Source: Gilvimarinus agarilyticus (GTDB taxonomy: Bacteria > Pseudomonadota > Gammaproteobacteria > Pseudomonadales > Cellvibrionaceae). Taken from it: a DNA stretch of 64,000 bases. The notes beneath the pieces are model-generated. The model worked only from the letters and a program-made list of their open reading frames with translations. It was not told the DNA's origin and ran no database searches. Positions 18,329-26,062 of the stretch are shown here, piece after piece (position 1 is the stretch's first letter; each line of letters begins with the position of its first letter). Location: positions 3,881,944 to 3,945,943 of the forward strand of contig NZ_JXCJ01000001.1 in the NCBI RefSeq assembly GCF_000832015.1, read 5' to 3'. Made by a program: the position numbers and the translations under genes.

Positions 18329-18344
18329 ATGGTAGCGCTGCCAT
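18329..18344. promoter_or_regulatory. LacI-family-like operator upstream of the LPMO gene
   Basis: ATGGTAGCGCTGCCAT is a 16-bp palindrome with a single mismatched pair and a central AGCGCT, the form of operators bound by LacI-family cellulose/sugar repressors such as CelR. It lies 177 bp before the LPMO start. The resemblance is visible; the binding protein is unknown. Confidence 0.55.
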
Positions 18345-18520
18345 TAGCGCGACTTTAGCGATAAAACTAGGCGACAAGATACCAAGGAGAGCCTATTCAG
18401 GCCGGAATAAAATGAAAAGGAGTTCTGATAATTTACCGGCATGATTGCCCGCGTATTAGCCGACACAGAAACGACAAGTCAGCGGTTAATACAACACTAA
18501 AAACATTAGAAGGATTTTTT

Positions 18521-20362
18521 ATGCGTAGCAACAAATTACTTCTCAGCTCCTTAATTCTGCTTGCCAGCAGCAACGCGCTAGGCCACGGCTTAATGTCCGA
18601 CCCTCCGGCGCGCAACTGGTTTTGCGGTGCCAGCACCAAGCCCGACACGGCCGAACCCGGCAGCGCTTGTGCCGAGGCGTTTGCCGATGATTTTACCAGC
18701 GGCTACTCGTTTATGAGTGTGCTTACTCACGATGTCGGCCGCGCGGGGGTAACACCGCTACCGGACAACGTCTGCGGCTTTGATAGCGAAACCTGGCAGG
18801 GCGGCGCCACCCCGTGGGACAAAGCCATCGATTGGCCCACCAACCCCATGAGCTCCGGCGAACAAACCATCACCTGGGATATATCCTGGGGGCCGCACTT
18901 TGATGACACCGAAGAGTTTCGCTACTGGATCACCAAACCCGGTTTTGAATTTCAGGTGGGCCAGCCATTAACCTGGGACGACTTTGAAAGCCAGGCCTTT
19001 TGCGTGCTGGAGTACGACGACAGCAACCCCAACGCCAACCCCAATATTGTGCCGGATAAAGGCAACGCACTGTTTCATACCAGTTGCGACGTGCCAGAGC
19101 GCACCGGACGCCACGTTATTTACGGCGAGTGGGGCCGCAACGAGTACACCTACGAGCGCTTTCACGGTTGTGTTGACGTAAGTTTTGATGGCGACACAGG
19201 CCCCATCCCCGTTGTTGCGGATATTACCGCCACCCCCGATGGCGGCACATTTGCCGGTGCCGGCAGCATTAGTTTTGATGCTTCAGGGTCTCAGGGCGAC
19301 AATCTAAGCTACAGCTGGAGCCTTAACGCCGATAACGATTCGCTCTACAGTTTAAGTGCCAGCAACGGCAGCAGCACGGTATTAACGTTAACCGAGCCCG
19401 ACGCGCAGCAAACAGTCACGGTAAACCTGCAAGTCAGTAACGACGACGCCACCAGTACCACCTCAATCGATATTGTTCACCTACCCTCCGCCGGTGCCAA
19501 CTGGGAGGACTTAGGTCCTCTCAGTAACACCGCACAAACGTTAGCGGTAGGTGATGAAGTCAGCCTGCGCTTGGTTGAAAGCAACGGCACCGATGTGTAT
19601 TTACCAGAGCAGGCACTGGTGCTGGATGCGACTAACGCCGGTGCCAGCGAGTGGCCTTTTGCCCTGGCGCAAGCGGTTAACGATGAGAACACCGATGTGC
19701 AGGTGGGCGTGTTAAATGCCGAAGGCGACGTGGTTGCCAGCCAAAGTGCCACGGCCAACCGTGTGTATGCCGAATCTCCGGCCAATTACACCAGTGCCTT
19801 TTTACAAGTCAGCACGGCCAGCTCTTCAAGCAGTTCATCCAGTAGCAGCTCGGACAGCTCGACTCCCTCGGGCACCGCCTGTAACTGGTACGGAACAACT
19901 ACGCCTCTTTGCAGTAATAGCAATGAAGGCTGGGGCTATGAAGACAACCAAAGCTGTGTCGGCGCCAATACCTGCGCGGCACAACCGGCGCCTTACGGTA
20001 TTATCGGCGGATCATCCAGCAGCGACGCTAGCACGTCATCCAGCTCATCAAGTGCAGCAGGTGGCGGCGAAGTCAGCTGCGACTATGAAACGCAAAATGC
20101 CTGGGGCTCTGGCTTTACCGCGAACATCACCCTCACCAACGAGGGCGATACCGCCGTGAATGGCTGGCAGGTGCAGTGGCAATACAGCAATGCAGTGAGC
20201 ATCGTAAACAGCTGGGAAGCCGACGTTAGCGGCAGCGGACCATTTACCGCCAGCGATATTGGCCGTAATAGCGTCATCAACCCAGGGCAATCGGTTAGCT
20301 TTGGCTTTCAGGGCTCGGGCAGCGCCGAAACTGTTAATGTCACCGGCGATATTTGTCAGTAA
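18521..20362 (+). CDS. AA10 lytic polysaccharide monooxygenase with PKD-like, CBM10 and CBM2 modules
   Basis: The 613-residue precursor has a signal peptide cut after ALG, leaving H22 as the mature N-terminus (HGLMSDPPARNWFCG), as needed for the copper histidine brace. The second brace histidine is likely in SVLTHDVGR. The AA10 domain runs to about residue 225. A PKD-like domain follows at about 230-323, then an unassigned domain of about 105 residues (325-430), a poly-serine linker, a CBM10 with paired cysteines and aromatics (CNWYGTTTPLC, about 453-495), another serine linker and a C-terminal CBM2 (about 516-613). AA10 enzymes cleave crystalline cellulose or chitin oxidatively. CBM10 and CBM2 favour cellulose. 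Serine linkers are typical of Cellvibrionaceae. A good ribosome site (AAGGA) precedes ATG 18521. Confidence 0.92.
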   Translation: MRSNKLLLSSLILLASSNALGHGLMSDPPARNWFCGASTKPDTAEPGSACAEAFADDFTSGYSFMSVLTHDVGRAGVTPLPDNVCGFDSETWQGGATPWDKAIDWPTNPMSSGEQTITWDISWGPHFDDTEEFRYWITKPGFEFQVGQPLTWDDFESQAFCVLEYDDSNPNANPNIVPDKGNALFHTSCDVPERTGRHVIYGEWGRNEYTYERFHGCVDVSFDGDTGPIPVVADITATPDGGTFAGAGSISFDASGSQGDNLSYSWSLNADNDSLYSLSASNGSSTVLTLTEPDAQQTVTVNLQVSNDDATSTTSIDIVHLPSAGANWEDLGPLSNTAQTLAVGDEVSLRLVESNGTDVYLPEQALVLDATNAGASEWPFALAQAVNDENTDVQVGVLNAEGDVVASQSATANRVYAESPANYTSAFLQVSTASSSSSSSSSSSDSSTPSGTACNWYGTTTPLCSNSNEGWGYEDNQSCVGANTCAAQPAPYGIIGGSSSSDASTSSSSSSAAGGGEVSCDYETQNAWGSGFTANITLTNEGDTAVNGWQVQWQYSNAVSIVNSWEADVSGSGPFTASDIGRNSVINPGQSVSFGFQGSGSAETVNVTGDICQ

Positions 20363-20380
20363 CTAAACATTAAAGAGGAG

Positions 20381-20413
20381 TTAAGTCCACCGGGATAACC
20401 TCGGTGGGCTTAA
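20381..20413. terminator. hairpin between convergent LPMO and ARH-like genes
   Basis: A 12-bp stem with one G-T pair (TTAAGTCCACCG at 20381-20392, CGGTGGGCTTAA at 20402-20413) closes a 9-nt loop and lies between two convergent stop codons. The T-tail is weak, but the position suggests a bidirectional terminator. Confidence 0.65.
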
Positions 20414-20420
20414 TATGGGT

Positions 20421-21794
20421 TTACTCTGAGCGCACAACCGGATTGGAAACAAACCAGTGGCTTTCGTCCGACTCGCTCACCATCAGTTCCGTCACTGCAC
20501 GATCTACAATACTTACGCCCACTTGCGCCATCGAGTTAAAGTTATCGATGCCGTCAGCGGGAAAGTTACGACGTGTTCTGTGAATATTAAAGCGCTCTGA
20601 AAAGGACTGATTAAATGTGCTTTCAATTCCCTCACGCCCCAACATAAAGCCGAGTAATCCGCCCCAGGTAGCGGCGGGGTTGTCTGAGTCCCACCCGGTA
20701 AGAGCGGCAATTTTTAGCGTCTTTCTAAAATCCCCCTCGCCGTAAAACCAACTGATTAAGCTCGCCGCAAAATTAATTCCGGCGGCGAAACAACCGTTGC
20801 AATACAGCTCTCTTGACGTAATGTCGTAACCATCTGCCTGATCAACTTGATAGCGCCGATAAACAGCATCACGCGTGGCTTCCCAGCTCGCACCACTTTG
20901 GTACTGGCGCCAGACAAAATCGTACATGGCGGCCGGATACTCCCCCTCGGTTAACCGTGCGCGGGCCTGCTGCGCTAACCACTGAGTATCTTCAGCCGAG
21001 GGCTGGCCAAGGGAGAAACCCGCCGCCAATGAATACATCGTGACATAAAACTCTGCAATTTCAGCGGCGGCACCACTGGCCGTAGTGCGAATCGGCAGGT
21101 GCGCCATGGTGAGCGCGACCTCGGGCCGCGCGGGCGCAAACAAACCAAATATCTCGGTAGTTAGCTGCGCATCAATCATGTCGTAGTGTTCATTATTGCT
21201 GGGTAAACTGGTATCAGGGGGTAACATTCCTTGCGCCATCAAATCGTAGGCTCGCTGATTAGATACCCACAAAAAGTTCTCGTAGTTTCCGTCAGGGTCT
21301 TTGCCAAATGGGGTTGGCTCGGTGCTGGGGTAAATATGGGTAAGCCAACCAGTTCGAATTTGCTCGGCTGTCAATAGACTGGTTTCTTCCTCTGCCAACA
21401 AATACTGGTAGATATACTCGATGTCTGTATCATCGTCAGAGCCCCAAATGCCTTCCGGCCCCTCAAACACAAAATCAATGGTCGGCGATAAATCGCTTGG
21501 TACACCCTGGCCCCAAATGCTGGGCTGATCAGGCTTACCCCAATCATCGCGAGTATAAAAGTCACCCGTTTTAATATCACCGATATTGCCAACCTTGTCC
21601 ATCTCGGTAACCAACCCGGTCCAGTTGGCAATGCATTGTCCCAACCAAAAGCCGTAAAGTTGCTGTTGGTAGTCAGCCTTAGAGATGTTTAGAGTTGGTG
21701 TTTTTATCTCGACGGTTTCGGCGCCTGCTGAATTAACACAGACAAGCAGCAGGCTGGTAGAGGCTATTAATTTTAACGAGGTTATTATTTTCAT
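20421..21794 (-). CDS. secreted ADP-ribosylglycohydrolase-family protein
   Basis: 457 residues with a clear signal peptide (LLLVCVNSAGA). The body matches the ADP-ribosylglycohydrolase/DraG fold: YGFWLGQCIANWTG at the N-terminus, the acidic metal-binding stretch GSDDDTDIEYIY, and the late block ALTGWDSDNPAATWGGLLGFMLG. Cytoplasmic relatives remove ADP-ribose from proteins. Secreted members often occur among polysaccharide-degradation genes, where the substrate is more likely a glycan-related glycoside. It lies convergent to the LPMO and upstream (in its own direction) of nothing obvious. GAAGGG precedes the ATG. Family firm, substrate unknown. Confidence 0.75.
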   Translation of the reverse strand: MKIITSLKLIASTSLLLVCVNSAGAETVEIKTPTLNISKADYQQQLYGFWLGQCIANWTGLVTEMDKVGNIGDIKTGDFYTRDDWGKPDQPSIWGQGVPSDLSPTIDFVFEGPEGIWGSDDDTDIEYIYQYLLAEEETSLLTAEQIRTGWLTHIYPSTEPTPFGKDPDGNYENFLWVSNQRAYDLMAQGMLPPDTSLPSNNEHYDMIDAQLTTEIFGLFAPARPEVALTMAHLPIRTTASGAAAEIAEFYVTMYSLAAGFSLGQPSAEDTQWLAQQARARLTEGEYPAAMYDFVWRQYQSGASWEATRDAVYRRYQVDQADGYDITSRELYCNGCFAAGINFAASLISWFYGEGDFRKTLKIAALTGWDSDNPAATWGGLLGFMLGREGIESTFNQSFSERFNIHRTRRNFPADGIDNFNSMAQVGVSIVDRAVTELMVSESDESHWFVSNPVVRSE

Positions 21795-21837
21795 AGGCCC
21801 TTCAATGTCAACAATAGCAGTGTTATTCGGTAGGTAT

Positions 21838-22359
21838 TTATTCCGACACTCTTGCCACGCTTACCACTCGCGTTCCGGCAATTAAATCGTGCACGCAGCG
21901 TTTGTCTGAGCGGAAAATAAACAACACATCAACCAACATCAGAAACCCACCAATAAAAGGAATACCGCCAATTAAAGCGACTAGAAAATAGCGCTTTGCC
22001 AGCAGTGGGACAAAGGCTGGCGTTTTACCATCTAGGGTGACAATCGCGATATCGACACAGTGCTTACCAATGGTTTGCCCGCGACTGTACAGCAGCCAGC
22101 CGTGGAGCACCAAAAACACCCCCCAACCGAATAAAGCCAGCAGCGCAGTAGTCGTCCATGGCAGTGTCGAGCCCGCCTCGGGGTTCTCCAGCATGTTGTC
22201 CCAGACACCAAAATACACCGTAACCGGCACAACCACTAACAGTGATAACGCTGTATCGATAATAACGGCAAGCAATCGTGCTGCGCGAGGGGCGAGAGTG
22301 TAAGAAGTATCGGTGGTGGTTATTGTTGGCTCGTTCGTGTGTTCTTGATCGGTTTGCAA
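21838..22359 (-). CDS. RDD family membrane protein
   Basis: 173 residues with RDD-family marks: APRAARLLAVIIDTALSLL near the start, then GQTIGKHCVDIAIV, and about three to four hydrophobic helices ending with DKRCVHDLIAGTRVV. Such proteins are small inner-membrane proteins with unclear roles, sometimes linked to ion or solute transport. The start is a TTG at 22359, preceded by AGGG; no ATG or GTG fits better. It lies 43 bp upstream of the ARH-like gene on the same strand, so the two may be co-transcribed. Confidence 0.8.
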   Translation of the reverse strand: MQTDQEHTNEPTITTTDTSYTLAPRAARLLAVIIDTALSLLVVVPVTVYFGVWDNMLENPEAGSTLPWTTTALLALFGWGVFLVLHGWLLYSRGQTIGKHCVDIAIVTLDGKTPAFVPLLAKRYFLVALIGGIPFIGGFLMLVDVLFIFRSDKRCVHDLIAGTRVVSVARVSE

Positions 22360-22433
22360 GTAGCTACCCTAGCGTTGAAATATGGACGGTTAGGGGGCTA
22401 AGCATAACGGTGTGTATTAAACCTCGCAACTTA

Positions 22434-22475
22434 CTCCTCAACACCAGCCCCTCAGCACCAGCCCCTCAACACCAA
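22434..22475. repeat. three tandem 14-bp imperfect repeats
   Basis: Units CTCCTCAACACCAG, CCCCTCAGCACCAG and CCCCTCAACACCAA follow each other without gaps in the space between the RDD gene and the arabinofuranosidase terminator. Each differs from its neighbour at two or three positions. Confidence 0.8.
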
Positions 22476-22509
22476 CCCGGCCAAGCCCAAGTCGGCAAAA
22501 GGCACATAA

Positions 22510-22544
22510 AAAAGCCCACACAACTAAGCGCTGTGTGGGCTTTT
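22510..22544 (-). terminator. intrinsic terminator of the GH51 gene
   Basis: A 12-bp perfect stem (AAAAGCCCACAC with GTGTGGGCTTTT, extendable by one A-T pair) closes an 11-nt loop 43 bp past the GH51 stop codon. Read on the minus strand it ends in a U-run. Confidence 0.85.
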
Positions 22545-22586
22545 GTGAGCGCGGGCAATCCAAAGGCTACCCGCAGAGGCCGGTCG

Positions 22587-24119
22587 TTATTGCAACTCAA
22601 CCACCACCACAGACTTTGCCGGAATTTCCAGCTCATCTAAGTCGGCAGAGAAGGCCACCGGATGCAAAACATCGGGTTTATCAAACGTATTGCGGGCGTC
22701 CATAGCGTCAGCCGTTAGCATTTGCCCAACGGCGCGCTTGGCCTTAACGCCGTCGATATCCAGCTCAATCCCGGCCGCATTTTCCGGATCCATGTTCACC
22801 AGCGCGAGATACAGCTTGCCATCTTCGCCGCGCGCGACCGATGCGGTGACCGCTGGGACACTTTCATCGCCTTTTTGGTATTCGGGCGAATCAATGTCGA
22901 ACGGAATAGAGGTAGCGTTTTGGAACACTTTGTACATGCCGTACGCATGGTAAGTCGGCGTCAGAACCATTTTTTCTTTATCAGTCAGAATCATGGCCTG
23001 CAGGACATTAACCATTTGCGCGATATTGGTCATGGTGACCCGCTCGGCGTGCTCGTGGAAAATATTAAAATTCACCGCCGCTACTACGGCATCGCGCAAG
23101 GTGTTTTGTTGATACAAAAAGCCCGGGTCGCGCTCGGGCTCCGGGTCGTACCAGGTGCCCCACTCGTCTACGTAAAATTTAATATCACCCTCTGGATCGT
23201 TTTCTTCCAGCTTGGCCAAATTAGCGCGAATATAGTCATCGATTTTGTAGGTGCGGGTCATGGTGTTAAACCAGTCGTCTTCACTAAATTTAATCGCGCG
23301 ACCTTTGTTGTCCCAATCGCTGTTGGGCAAGGTGTAATAGTGGTAGCTGATACCATCGATTTTTTGTTCGATGTTTTTACTCAGCACATCAGTCCAGCTG
23401 GTGTCTTCACTGTGACCGCCACTGGCCACCAACTTGGGCATATTACCTTTAGGCGCTTTCAGGAAGGTCGAGTACTGACGGTATAAATCTGAGTAGTACT
23501 CGGGACGCATGTTGCCGCCGCACCCCCAGGCTTCGTTACCCACACCAAAGTAAGCAATTTCAAAGGGTTCTTCACGGCCATTTTTACGGCGCTCTTCGGC
23601 AAGGGTTGAGCCCTTTTCGCCGGTCATGTACTCCATCCACTCGGCCATGTCCCGCACGCTGCCACTGCCCAGGTTGCCGTTGACATAGGCATCGGCACCG
23701 AGCAGCTCGACGAATTCAAAAAACTCGTGGGTGCCAAAGGTGTTGGGCTCTTCTACCCCACCCCAGTGAGTATTGACTTTAACCGGGCGCTCATTGCGCG
23801 GGCCGATGCCTTCACGCCAGTGATATTCGTCGGCAAAGCAGCCGCCGGGCCAGCGCACCAATGGTACTTTAATGTCGCGCAGAGCATTTAGCACATCGTT
23901 ACGAAAACCGCGGGTATTGGGGATGTCGGAATCCTCTCCGACCCAAACGCCTTCGTAGATACCGCGCCCCAAGTGCTCGGCAAATTGGCCGTAAATATCT
24001 TTGTGAATCAGCGGGCCGGATTGGTCGACGTCGAATTCGATCTCGACCTTGTGGTCTTTGGCTAACAGAGGATGGCTTGCCAGTAATACGCCGACGGCCA
24101 ACAAAGGTTTAATCTTCAT
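22587..24119 (-). CDS. secreted alpha-L-arabinofuranosidase, GH51
   Basis: 510 residues with a signal peptide (LLAVGVLLASHPLLA). The GH51 TIM barrel shows VRWPGGCFADEYHWREGIGP near residue 90, the acid/base glutamate in GVGNEAWGCGG and the nucleophile glutamate in FYVDEWGTWY. A C-terminal beta-sandwich completes the family length. It releases terminal alpha-L-arabinofuranose from arabinan side chains or arabinoxylan. The signal peptide is notable because many GH51 enzymes are cytoplasmic. AAGGAGCC precedes the ATG. It follows the GH43-CBM13 gene on the same strand but is separated by a terminator-like hairpin and an AT-rich promoter region, so it is probably its own unit. Confidence 0.93.
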   Translation of the reverse strand: MKIKPLLAVGVLLASHPLLAKDHKVEIEFDVDQSGPLIHKDIYGQFAEHLGRGIYEGVWVGEDSDIPNTRGFRNDVLNALRDIKVPLVRWPGGCFADEYHWREGIGPRNERPVKVNTHWGGVEEPNTFGTHEFFEFVELLGADAYVNGNLGSGSVRDMAEWMEYMTGEKGSTLAEERRKNGREEPFEIAYFGVGNEAWGCGGNMRPEYYSDLYRQYSTFLKAPKGNMPKLVASGGHSEDTSWTDVLSKNIEQKIDGISYHYYTLPNSDWDNKGRAIKFSEDDWFNTMTRTYKIDDYIRANLAKLEENDPEGDIKFYVDEWGTWYDPEPERDPGFLYQQNTLRDAVVAAVNFNIFHEHAERVTMTNIAQMVNVLQAMILTDKEKMVLTPTYHAYGMYKVFQNATSIPFDIDSPEYQKGDESVPAVTASVARGEDGKLYLALVNMDPENAAGIELDIDGVKAKRAVGQMLTADAMDARNTFDKPDVLHPVAFSADLDELEIPAKSVVVVELQ

Positions 24120-24189
24120 ACTTGGCTCCTTATATTCTTATCGTTTTTCTTCGCCCCCAAGGTGCGAGAGCAAAGCTAATGGTTAATAT

Positions 24190-24208
24190 GACTATTATAT
24201 GATAAGTC
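24190..24208. promoter_or_regulatory. degenerate arabinose-type operator upstream of GH51
   Basis: GACTATTATATGATAAGTC has GACT/AGTC ends and an interior resembling the TATTATAATA palindrome found at three other arabinose promoters in this window. It is 71 bp from the GH51 start codon. It is a weaker match, and its grouping with the others is inferred. Confidence 0.35.
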
Positions 24209-24218
24209 CGCCTCACAA

Positions 24219-24247
24219 AAAAGCCCGCAGTGAATGTGCGGGCTTTT
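24219..24247 (-). terminator. intrinsic terminator after the GH43-CBM13 gene
   Basis: The perfect 11-bp stem AAAAGCCCGCA / TGCGGGCTTTT with a 7-nt loop lies just beyond the GH43 stop codon. On the minus strand it is followed by a U-run, so it ends or attenuates the operon before GH51. Confidence 0.85.
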
Positions 24248-24254
24248 AGGCGCG

Positions 24255-26042
24255 TTACTGCGATTCGCGCAGCTGAAATTTCTGACAAGCGGTGTCCAAC
24301 CAGGGCGCTTGGGCCAGATTCGCACCATTGGCCAGGCCGCAGCTGTCCACGTTCAGCGCCAGGCTGCTATGGCGGTTGCGCAGTTGCACCGAACCGTCAC
24401 CCAGTGGCTCTACCGCCCACTCGGCCCAGGCCTCGTCGCAGCTGCCGAGGGCCGCATTGGCGCCGGGGACAATGGGATTGCCCTCAAGCGTCAGGCACTG
24501 ATCGGCATTTTGCGCCAGATGCAGTTGATAGAAGCCCTCTTCGGTATGGCTAAACTGCCACTGCTGGGTATCAAGGCCGGTCCAGGCATCTTGCACCGCG
24601 TTATCGCCATCGGCCGCCAGGGCTTTACCACTCTGCACGCTCATAACGGCCACATCGCCCTGCGGCGCTAAACGCCACTGGCTATTCTCGCCGCCTAACG
24701 CTCCGCCGGTATCGCGATTGTTAATCGTCAACCAACCACTTTCATCCGTAGTCACACTCCAGCGCTGGGTATCGGTATTCACCCAGGGGCCGGATTTTTC
24801 ATTTTCGTCCACAAAAGTGCTGGATGCCACGTGCGCCAAACGGTAAGCGCCATCGGCGGTGGAGTCCAGCACCCAGTTGGCACTGCTACCGCTACAAGCT
24901 GCCAACGAGGTTCTGCCGCCATTGCTTACCAGACATTGACCGTCGCGGTTCACCAGTTGCTGCTGCACGCCTTGTACCGAGACTTTGATGGGGCCGTTCT
25001 CGCCCGAGGGCATTTTCACAGGCTCCCCTTCCGGGATAGGCTCGCCAAAGTTGGGCAGCCCTTCTTCGGTCCAGGTGAACTCTTGCGCACGGACTGAGCG
25101 GGTAGAGCCGCAGCCGTGCTCTTCTTTAGAGTTGCCGTGATACACGATCCAGTCTTGCGTACCATCGGGCGAAACAAAGAAGCCGTTGTGGCCTGGCGCG
25201 AACACGCCATTGCCGCGCTGGAACACCGGCTCGTCATACTGCTTCCAGTGATCGGGGTTAAGCGGGTCACTGCCAATCAGCTCTTTCATACCCAGCTTGT
25301 AATCGGGGGTGTCGCAGTAACTGGCCGAGTAAATCAAGAAGGTGCGATCTTTGTGCTTCAAAATTTCCGCGCCTTCAGTCACTTTGCGACCACTGGTTTC
25401 CCAGTCGAGCGTAGGACGGGTAATGACAACCTTGGGCGAGCCCTCTTTCAGGGTCCAGGGGTTTTCCATTTCGGTAATCAGGTTGAGCTGCTCATCGCCC
25501 TGCCACTGCGAGTACAACAAATAAAGTTTGTCGTCGTGCTCCAGGTAGGTGCCATCGATGTTCCACTCGTCGGGCATAAAGTGGCCCTTGTATTCGTAGG
25601 GGCCCATGGGGTCATCGCCGGCGCTTTCCAGTACCGACAAATGCTGGTGATCCAACGTGCCGTGTACACCCGCGGTGTACATCAAGTACCAGCGCCAGCC
25701 GTTGGGGCCGTTTAAGCGGTGAAACTCAAACGCCCAAAAATTCCAGCTGCGCGCGGGGTCGGTATCGGACCACACATTGATGGGCGCCGCCTCGGACAAG
25801 CCCGCCAGGGTGGGTGACTTGCGCATAACCAGCTGCGAGGTCCAGGTGGTGGTGGTGAGATAATAATTACCGTCCCAGTACTCCAACCAGGGGTCGGCAC
25901 CATTGGCAAAAAGCGGGTTGGTAAAGTGGCCATCGGGCAGCGTCTGTTGCGCTGCGTTAGTGGCGCTTTGCTCGGTGTGTGCACAGGCGGCAACAGCGGC
26001 CACAAGGGCACAGACACCCGTAAGTTTTTTCCAAAGTTTCAT
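24255..26042 (-). CDS. GH43 arabinofuranosidase lipoprotein with C-terminal ricin-type (CBM13) domain
   Basis: 595 residues. A lipobox (VAAC) near residue 20 predicts a lipoprotein. Residues about 35-370 form the GH43 five-bladed propeller with the base aspartate in NGADPWLEY, the pKa-modulating aspartate in NIDGTYLEHD and the acid glutamate in VTEGAEILKH. Residues about 380-595 carry repeated QxW-type ricin trefoil elements (NRDGQCLVSNGG, TQRWSVTTD, TQQWQFSHTE), a carbohydrate-binding module. The context of GH51, GH97, GalM and more GH43 genes points to arabinan debranching or exo-cleavage. AAAGGTAAC lies before the ATG. The exact linkage is unknown. Confidence 0.88.
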   Translation of the reverse strand: MKLWKKLTGVCALVAAVAACAHTEQSATNAAQQTLPDGHFTNPLFANGADPWLEYWDGNYYLTTTTWTSQLVMRKSPTLAGLSEAAPINVWSDTDPARSWNFWAFEFHRLNGPNGWRWYLMYTAGVHGTLDHQHLSVLESAGDDPMGPYEYKGHFMPDEWNIDGTYLEHDDKLYLLYSQWQGDEQLNLITEMENPWTLKEGSPKVVITRPTLDWETSGRKVTEGAEILKHKDRTFLIYSASYCDTPDYKLGMKELIGSDPLNPDHWKQYDEPVFQRGNGVFAPGHNGFFVSPDGTQDWIVYHGNSKEEHGCGSTRSVRAQEFTWTEEGLPNFGEPIPEGEPVKMPSGENGPIKVSVQGVQQQLVNRDGQCLVSNGGRTSLAACSGSSANWVLDSTADGAYRLAHVASSTFVDENEKSGPWVNTDTQRWSVTTDESGWLTINNRDTGGALGGENSQWRLAPQGDVAVMSVQSGKALAADGDNAVQDAWTGLDTQQWQFSHTEEGFYQLHLAQNADQCLTLEGNPIVPGANAALGSCDEAWAEWAVEPLGDGSVQLRNRHSSLALNVDSCGLANGANLAQAPWLDTACQKFQLRESQ

Positions 26043-26062
26043 AGTTACCTTTTACCTCATTA

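Larger units (their letters stand above)
17811..18520. other. long AT-rich intergenic region upstream of the LPMO gene
   Basis: About 700 bp without a convincing gene; a 60-codon plus-strand frame at 17850-18032 lacks a ribosome site and recognisable sequence. It holds a perfect 12-bp hairpin (18216-18244), a LacI-family-like palindrome (18329-18344) and a half-site resembling that palindrome (TGGTAGCGAT at 18141-18150). It is probably the regulatory region of the LPMO gene. Confidence 0.6.

Noticed and set aside
19820..20060. Serine-coding low-complexity stretches as DNA repeats of interest
   Set aside because: They encode the poly-serine linkers usual in Cellvibrionaceae enzymes and need no other explanation.
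23000..23486. Long plus-strand frame opposite the GH51 gene (22722-23486)
   Set aside because: It is the antisense of a well-supported GH51 enzyme, and long antisense frames are common at this codon usage.
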